A DNA stretch of 8,809 nucleotides from a bacterium (lineage in GTDB: Bacteria > Patescibacteriota > Minisyncoccia > JACQLN01). Below, piece by piece: positions 5,453 through 8,809 of this stretch. The notes beneath the pieces are model-generated. The model saw only the letters and a list, made by a program, of their open reading frames with translations. It did no database searches and was not told the origin of the DNA. Every line of letters begins with the position of its first letter. Within the stretch, counting starts at the first letter, position 1. The stretch covers positions 1 to 8,809 of the forward strand of contig JAUYOU010000056.1 in the NCBI GenBank assembly GCA_030697855.1, written 5' to 3'. The translations under genes were made by a program, and so were the position numbers.

Positions 5453-6417
5453 ATTAATTTTTTGTTTAAATTATTAAATCTTAATTTTGATAATTCTAAA
5501 TATTTTTCCTCCATATCAATTCCTATAAATTTTCTATTATTTTGAGCTGCCGATAACCCTGTTGTAGAACTACCCGTAAATGGATCTAAGACTACATCAC
5601 CTTCTTTTGTACTAGCTAAAACAATTCTATTTAATAAAGTTAATGGTTTTTGAGTTGGGTGTTTTCCAAAAATCTTTTCTTCTCTAATAGGCGTGTGTGA
5701 AACCCAAACACTTTCCCCTTCTGGTATATGCCAAACACTACGCATTTGTTTATTTTCGTTCTTAAAAAAATCATCTGACCATGTTTTATGCTTCATATCA
5801 TCATAGTTAAAAGTATGCTTGCCTTCCTTATCTTTCCTAGCCCAGATTAAAGTCTCGTGACTCGCTGTAAAATAACGACAACTAAGATTAGGCGAAGCCG
5901 TGGGTTTAAACCAAGCTATATCATTTAAAATATGATATCCCAACGATTGTATAGCATAACCACATTGATATATTGAATGATAAGTCCCACTAACCCAGAG
6001 CGTACCATTTTTTTTTAAAACTCTCCTGCAAGCTGCTAACCATTTTAAATGAAATTCGTAATCACTATCAACCCCCTTGCTTTTATCCCACTCACCCTTA
6101 TTTACACTAACCCTACGCCCTGCATGAACCGTAAAACCTCCATTAGATAAGTTATATGGAGGATCCGCAAAAACCATGTCTATGGAATTTTCTGGTAATT
6201 GTTCAAGTATTTTCAAGCTATCTCCATGATATAAAACAAAATTATCTTTGTTAAAATAAGGCTTATCACTTATATAAGATAATATTTTCTTTTCTGGTAA
6301 TTTTACTGAAACATCGTAAGTAACAAAACCTTCTTTAATAACCCGCTTATTAGTTCTTTTTGCAATATATTTAGCTTTCTTATTTTTAATTGTTTTCTTT
6401 TTTGATTTCTTAACCAT
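5449..6417 (-). CDS. Beta-class DNA methyltransferase (N6-adenine or N4-cytosine), DpnA-like
   Basis: A 322-aa AdoMet-dependent DNA methyltransferase, the modification half of the restriction pair. Catalytic motif IV, DPPY (85-88, in DMVFADPPYNLSNGG), comes before the AdoMet-binding FxGxG-type motif I (DPFTGSSTTG, 278-287), which defines the beta class. GKHPTQKP (251-258) is the usual motif X region. SVNKGEWDKS, WVSGTYHSIY and SPNLSCRYFT resemble M.DpnA of the pneumococcal DpnII system, hinting at adenine methylation, possibly of GATC, but the specificity is a guess. A strongly basic N-terminal tail (1-29) precedes the fold. It starts 3 bases after radC and overlaps the endonuclease gene by 4 bases. 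Confidence 0.94.
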   Translation of the reverse strand: MVKKSKKKTIKNKKAKYIAKRTNKRVIKEGFVTYDVSVKLPEKKILSYISDKPYFNKDNFVLYHGDSLKILEQLPENSIDMVFADPPYNLSNGGFTVHAGRRVSVNKGEWDKSKGVDSDYEFHLKWLAACRRVLKKNGTLWVSGTYHSIYQCGYAIQSLGYHILNDIAWFKPTASPNLSCRYFTASHETLIWARKDKEGKHTFNYDDMKHKTWSDDFFKNENKQMRSVWHIPEGESVWVSHTPIREEKIFGKHPTQKPLTLLNRIVLASTKEGDVVLDPFTGSSTTGLSAAQNNRKFIGIDMEEKYLELSKLRFNNLNKKLI

Positions 6418-6420
6418 ATA

Positions 6421-7104
6421 TTAAATTAGATTTTTCTCTTTAAAACTATAAAACCCTTCGTTTGAAACTATAACATGATCTAAAACCTGAATCCCTAATA
6501 TCTTACCAGACTTTTGCAATTGTTTGGTTATTTGTAAATCTTCGCTTGAGGGTTCTAAACTTCCAGATGGATGATTATGAGCAAGAATTACCGATGCTGC
6601 TTTGTTTTTAATAGCTTCTGCAAATACTTCGCGTGGGTGAATAATGCTAGCGTTAAGAGACCCTATTGAAACTTCTACAATCGAATGATTTCTACTATTA
6701 AGAGCAATAATATAGAAGTGTTCTCTTTGGTAATCTTTAAGTTTGTTTTTTATTAAATAATACACTTTTCTTGGATCAGTAAGCTCTTTACTCTTGTATG
6801 GCAAAGTTTGAGTTGAAAGCCTGTGGCCAATTTCAAAAACAGCTTTTATTTGAGTGGCTTTTGCTGGTCCAATTCCTTTGATTGAAGATAGTTCCTCAAT
6901 ACTTGCTTCAGCTAATTTCTGAAGACTACCAAACTGCGATAGTAGTTTTTGCGCCGTAACTGCAACCGATTCGCCGGCAATACCACGCCCTAAAATAACC
7001 TGTAATAATTCTTGAACCGAAAGTGATTGTTCGCCAAATTTAATCAATCGTTCGCGTGGGCGCTCTTCAGCAGGCAAATCGTGAATAGTAAATGATTTAC
7101 TCAT
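6421..7104 (-). CDS. radC: RadC family JAB/MPN-domain protein
   Basis: About 227 aa. The N-terminal UPF0758 part has DLPAEERPRERL and a helix-hairpin-helix (LSSIKGIGPAKATQIKA, about 71-87). The C-terminal JAMM metal site is complete: E159 in HPREVFAEA and H176-x-H178-x10-D189 in LAHNHPSG...EDL. The family is often called a DNA repair protein, but that role is disputed and its biochemical function is unsettled; it is common in mobile and defence islands. I chose the ATG at 7104 (MSKSFTIHDLPAEER) over an in-frame GTG at 7143, because the intervening 13 codons come mostly from a repeat that also occurs at 7919-7976. It heads the radC-methyltransferase-endonuclease operon. Confidence 0.95.
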   Translation of the reverse strand: MSKSFTIHDLPAEERPRERLIKFGEQSLSVQELLQVILGRGIAGESVAVTAQKLLSQFGSLQKLAEASIEELSSIKGIGPAKATQIKAVFEIGHRLSTQTLPYKSKELTDPRKVYYLIKNKLKDYQREHFYIIALNSRNHSIVEVSIGSLNASIIHPREVFAEAIKNKAASVILAHNHPSGSLEPSSEDLQITKQLQKSGKILGIQVLDHVIVSNEGFYSFKEKNLI

Positions 7105-7112
7105 GTTTATGA

Positions 7113-7170
7113 TTTCAAAAACTCGCTGGTTAAAATCCCCCACCTTCGGATTTTGTTTTTAATTTGTTCA
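7113..7170 (-). repeat. ~58-base pre-gene element, copy 1 (upstream of radC)
   Basis: Nearly identical to 7919-7976: two substitutions and one G-tract indel (five G here, six there, minus strand). On the minus strand it contains AAAATCC...GGATTTT, which can form a hairpin, and ends in CCAGCGAGTTTTTGAAAT, 7 bases before the radC ATG. It also holds a short frame from GTG at 7171 (NKLKTKSEGGG) that stops early because of the five-G tract. Confidence 0.85.
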
Positions 7171-7252
7171 CTGTTCAAACATGCCATAAATTAAGGTTTT
7201 TAGCTATAATTTGACATTTTTAGCCCATTTGCTAATATGTAGGTATTCAGAC

Positions 7253-7294
7253 GAAAAGGGTTCCAAACGGCTAATTACCTAAGGAGCCCTTTTC
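7253..7294. terminator. Hairpin spanning the stop codon of the NYN gene
   Basis: GAAAAGGGTTCC (7253-7264) pairs with GGAGCCCTTTTC (7283-7294), 12 pairs including one G-T, with the NYN gene's TAG in the 18-base loop. The T-rich part on the minus strand is within the stem, so it is an atypical terminator or an mRNA 3'-end stabiliser. Confidence 0.45.
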
Positions 7295-7795
7295 TTTTTT
7301 CTCAATTTTAGCTCGCACATCGAATATGTCTATAGCATCAAAGTAAGTTGCTCCTATTTTTTTATATAAAGAAGACGCAAATTTTTTATTTGGAAATAAA
7401 ATTTTCTCAAACTTATTTTCCTCAATCAAAAAATCAACCAATAACTTAAAGTCCCCATCTCCAGACACAAGAACAATCTTTTTAAAATCTTCTTTCTTAT
7501 ACATCTTTTTCATAATATGAAAAATAATGTCTGAATCAACATTTCCTTTCTTTTTACCAATCATCGCAGGATTATGTTCACGAAATATTAATACAAAACC
7601 TGCCTTCTGTATTTCTTCATACAGCTCTTGGTTTGCCTCTTGCACAAAGCCAAGGAAGTAATACGCATTACTGACCTCATATTTTTTCTCCAAATACACA
7701 CGAAATCGCGCAAGATCAATTCTCCAAGGATTAACCTCCAGCTTCGCAGTACCCATATACAGATTTTGTCCGTCTATGAACGCAAGATTTTTCAT
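7271..7795 (-). CDS. NYN-domain (LabA/DUF88-like) PIN-fold RNase
   Basis: A 174-aa single-domain protein of the NYN/PIN group, metal-dependent enzymes thought to cleave RNA. The acidic residues are visible in order: D8 in AFIDGQNLYMG, D87 and D89 in KGNVDSDIIFHIM, and D113 and D115 in LVSGDGDFKLLVDFL. Length is normal for a stand-alone NYN domain, and the active site looks intact. A Lys/Glu-rich tail ends the protein. Its ATG at 7795 has an AT-rich leader without a Shine-Dalgarno and sits 25 bases from two tandem hairpins. The neighbouring Bro-N/DinD, RadC and restriction genes suggest a nucleic-acid defence or repair setting, but stand-alone NYN proteins are also common housekeeping-type genes in Patescibacteria. 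Confidence 0.9.
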   Translation of the reverse strand: MKNLAFIDGQNLYMGTAKLEVNPWRIDLARFRVYLEKKYEVSNAYYFLGFVQEANQELYEEIQKAGFVLIFREHNPAMIGKKKGNVDSDIIFHIMKKMYKKEDFKKIVLVSGDGDFKLLVDFLIEENKFEKILFPNKKFASSLYKKIGATYFDAIDIFDVRAKIEKKEKGSLGN

Positions 7796-7820
7796 TTATA
7801 TTTTAACTTATTTTTATACC

Positions 7821-7841
7821 TAGCAATGACGGTCATTGCTA
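7821..7841. repeat. Dispersed palindrome, family B, copy 2
   Basis: Perfect 10-base arms TAGCAATGAC and GTCATTGCTA around a single G; differs from 3504-3524 at two positions. It lies 25 bases upstream of the NYN start. Confidence 0.8.
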
Positions 7842-7910
7842 AACAGTATGTGCAAATCTTGCACATACTGAAACAACATCTAATTTCTTAGTTTTCTTTA
7901 TATTTTTCAT
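7839..7910 (-). CDS. Possible 23-codon ORF after the duplicated element
   Basis: An ATG sits 7 bases after the second copy of the ~58-base element, exactly where radC starts after the first copy. The frame reads MKNIKKTKKLDVVSVCARFA then HTV and a stop. The last third is made of hairpin sequence (7844-7870), so it may be a truncated gene start interrupted by a palindrome rather than a functional peptide. It begins ATGAAAAAT, as does the NYN gene downstream. Confidence 0.2.
   Translation of the reverse strand: MKNIKKTKKLDVVSVCARFAHTV
7844..7870. repeat. Perfect 12-base-arm hairpin
   Basis: CAGTATGTGCAA and TTGCACATACTG around ATC, only 2 bases from the family B palindrome, forming a tandem hairpin pair between the Bro-N/DinD and NYN genes. 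It may be an operator-like dyad or a processing/termination hairpin. Confidence 0.75.
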
Positions 7911-7915
7911 TAAAT

Positions 7916-7978
7916 TTATTTCAAAAACTCGCTGGTTAAAATCCCCCCACCTTCGGATTTTGTCTTTAGTTTGTTCAT
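7916..7978 (-). CDS. Possible 20-aa peptide inside the duplicated element
   Basis: ATG at 7978 to TAA at 7918-7916 encodes MNKLKTKSEGGGILTSEFLK. The matching frame in copy 1 begins with GTG and has TTA for CTA (both Leu) and AAA for AAG (both Lys), so every substitution preserves the peptide until the G-tract indel. This is compatible with selection on the peptide, or with chance over few differences. It lies just beyond the Bro-N/DinD stop codon and ends 5 bases before the 23-codon frame, so it could be a leader peptide. Confidence 0.35.
   Translation of the reverse strand: MNKLKTKSEGGGILTSEFLK
7919..7976 (-). repeat. ~58-base pre-gene element, copy 2
   Basis: Second copy of the element at 7113-7170, with six G in the tract. 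It starts a few bases after the Bro-N/DinD stop and ends 7 bases before an ATG at 7910. In this copy an open frame runs through IRRWGDFNQRVFEINLMKN into the 23-codon ORF. Confidence 0.85.
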
Positions 7979-7979
7979 A

Positions 7980-8809
7980 TTATTTTTTCTTACTTCCTTT
8001 CAAAAACTTCTGATTTTTAAAATTATCTCTTGAGATTACTTTTTTCCCTGTTTGTATTTCAATATCTTTCCTAGTTCTACCTGCGACACCTCCTCCAACT
8101 TGTGCATCTCTTTTCAATTTGTCTAAACCGCGAGAATCATTCTCGGTTGTAATTTTTGTTGTTGTGGCTTCTCCCAGCATTGTTAGAATCAACTCTATGT
8201 CCCCCATGTGATCGCGAAGATTGTCGCCAAATTTTTTGTCTAGATTTTTATAATCCATGTACTCTTTAGCACTTTTATCAAAAGTTGCTTTATATATTTC
8301 GTCAGTCAAGATCGCATACTCAAAACCTTTTGATACACCGCGCTCTTTCCATTCATCGGTCAATGTGTTTCTCACTGCAATACCACGCATACGTTTATCA
8401 ACCCAGTCTTTTGGATATCCTTTTTTATCATATATCTCTTTGGCTCTGGTTACTGCAAGTTCTGGGTTTTGGATCTCTTCAATGCGTTCCTGACCAACTC
8501 GCGCCAACCATTGCTTAAAAGGTTCTGCCTTTGGAGATGGAATTGATTGTATAATACGAAAAATACCCTGTAAACTGGCGCAATTGAGCTTTTGTATACC
8601 CCTTCTTGTTTCAACTGAAAGGGGGGTGGCAATTTGCCCCCACCCTTTAGAAAGTTCTAGGTCACGACGACGCATATCTTTAATATACCCTTCAGGTTGA
8701 ACAGAATTTGTTAAAACAGAAACCACATCAATAATCGCAAAATACCACTGCTCATTGTGCCATGCCCGACGAACTTCTTTTTCTTCAAAGATAGTTGGAC
8801 TTATATTAC
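7980..8809 (-). CDS. Bro-N / DinD-like protein, N-terminus beyond the window
   Basis: The frame is open to the right edge; a GTG at 8726 is internal, because upstream codons read ISPTIFEEKEVRRAWHNEQW and YFAIIDVV, the opening of a Bro-N (phage antirepressor/BRO) domain. At least 275 residues are present. The middle has TPLSVETRRGIQKLNCA and AEPFKQWLARVG, conserved in Bro-N-type proteins. The C-terminus (HMGDIELILTMLGEATT, GGGVAGRTRKDIEIQTGKKV) resembles the C-terminal region of DinD, the SOS-induced protein that inhibits RecA-mediated strand exchange in E. coli. A role in DNA-damage response or as a phage-derived regulator is likely; which one is open. A Lys-rich tail ends the protein. Confidence 0.82.
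   Translation of the reverse strand, partial: NISPTIFEEKEVRRAWHNEQWYFAIIDVVSVLTNSVQPEGYIKDMRRRDLELSKGWGQIATPLSVETRRGIQKLNCASLQGIFRIIQSIPSPKAEPFKQWLARVGQERIEEIQNPELAVTRAKEIYDKKGYPKDWVDKRMRGIAVRNTLTDEWKERGVSKGFEYAILTDEIYKATFDKSAKEYMDYKNLDKKFGDNLRDHMGDIELILTMLGEATTTKITTENDSRGLDKLKRDAQVGGGVAGRTRKDIEIQTGKKVISRDNFKNQKFLKGSKKK

Noticed and set aside
7113..7170. Plus-strand terminator formed by AAAATCC/GGATTTT and the following T-rich bases
   Set aside because: The stem is short and AT-rich with a large loop, no plus-strand gene ends upstream, and the fixed distance to minus-strand ATGs fits a minus-strand leader better.
7628..7891. 87-codon plus-strand frame across the NYN start
   Set aside because: It is antisense to the conserved NYN domain and translates through two palindromes.
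8257..8632. Three frames of 60-78 codons within the Bro-N/DinD gene
   Set aside because: All are alternative-frame readings of a conserved coding sequence.
1..8809. Alternative genetic code (TGA as glycine, as in Gracilibacteria/SR1)
   Set aside because: TGA ends the methyltransferase in an ATGA overlap, and the conserved proteins contain no in-frame TGA.
1..8809. CRISPR array or transposase-bearing insertion sequence
   Set aside because: No regularly spaced direct repeats and no transposase-like protein; the repeats are isolated palindromes and one two-copy element.

Overview
The window is AT-rich with short intergenic spacers. It reads with the standard bacterial code, and TGA is a genuine stop at the end of the methyltransferase gene. 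None of the gene starts I inspected has a recognisable Shine-Dalgarno sequence. Together with the gene content (GT-C glycosyltransferases, a Bro-N/DinD-type protein, a NYN nuclease, RadC, and many short one- or two-helix membrane proteins), this suggests a Patescibacteria/CPR bacterium, perhaps of the Parcubacteria type. That placement is an inference; no ribosomal or phylogenetic marker is present.

Left side, plus strand (1-1965): the C-terminal end of an unidentified protein, followed 4 bases later by a complete GT39/PMT-like membrane glycosyltransferase, probably as one envelope-glycosylation operon. Next comes a 487-base convergent intergenic region (1966-2452) with no protein gene but unusual structure: a hairpin-rich stretch ending in a strong plus-strand terminator at 2262-2301, then a compact promoter / three-way junction / terminator unit at 2330-2450. 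Each may be a small RNA gene.

Middle, minus strand (2453-4921): four poorly characterised genes (a 158-aa protein with a possible RelE/barnase-like nuclease fold, a one-helix membrane protein, a two-helix membrane protein, and a 182-aa protein with an integrase core-binding-like helical domain). Between them lie decayed material and palindromic repeats: a frameshifted remnant of a YjzC-like small protein (3909-4072), a short fragment resembling the glycosyltransferase C-terminus (2973-3000), and two families of dispersed palindromes.

Right side, minus strand (4922-8809): a tight radC - DNA methyltransferase - restriction endonuclease operon (3-base gap, then a 4-base ATGA overlap), preceded by a NYN-domain RNase-like gene and a Bro-N/DinD-like gene that runs off the right edge. 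A ~58-base element occurs twice here, just upstream of radC and just downstream of the Bro-N/DinD gene. It sits 7 bases before an ATG both times, encodes a short peptide whose two versions differ only by synonymous or start-codon changes, and carries a G-tract of 5 or 6 that changes the reading frame. This element and the three-way-junction unit are the strongest candidates for something undescribed.
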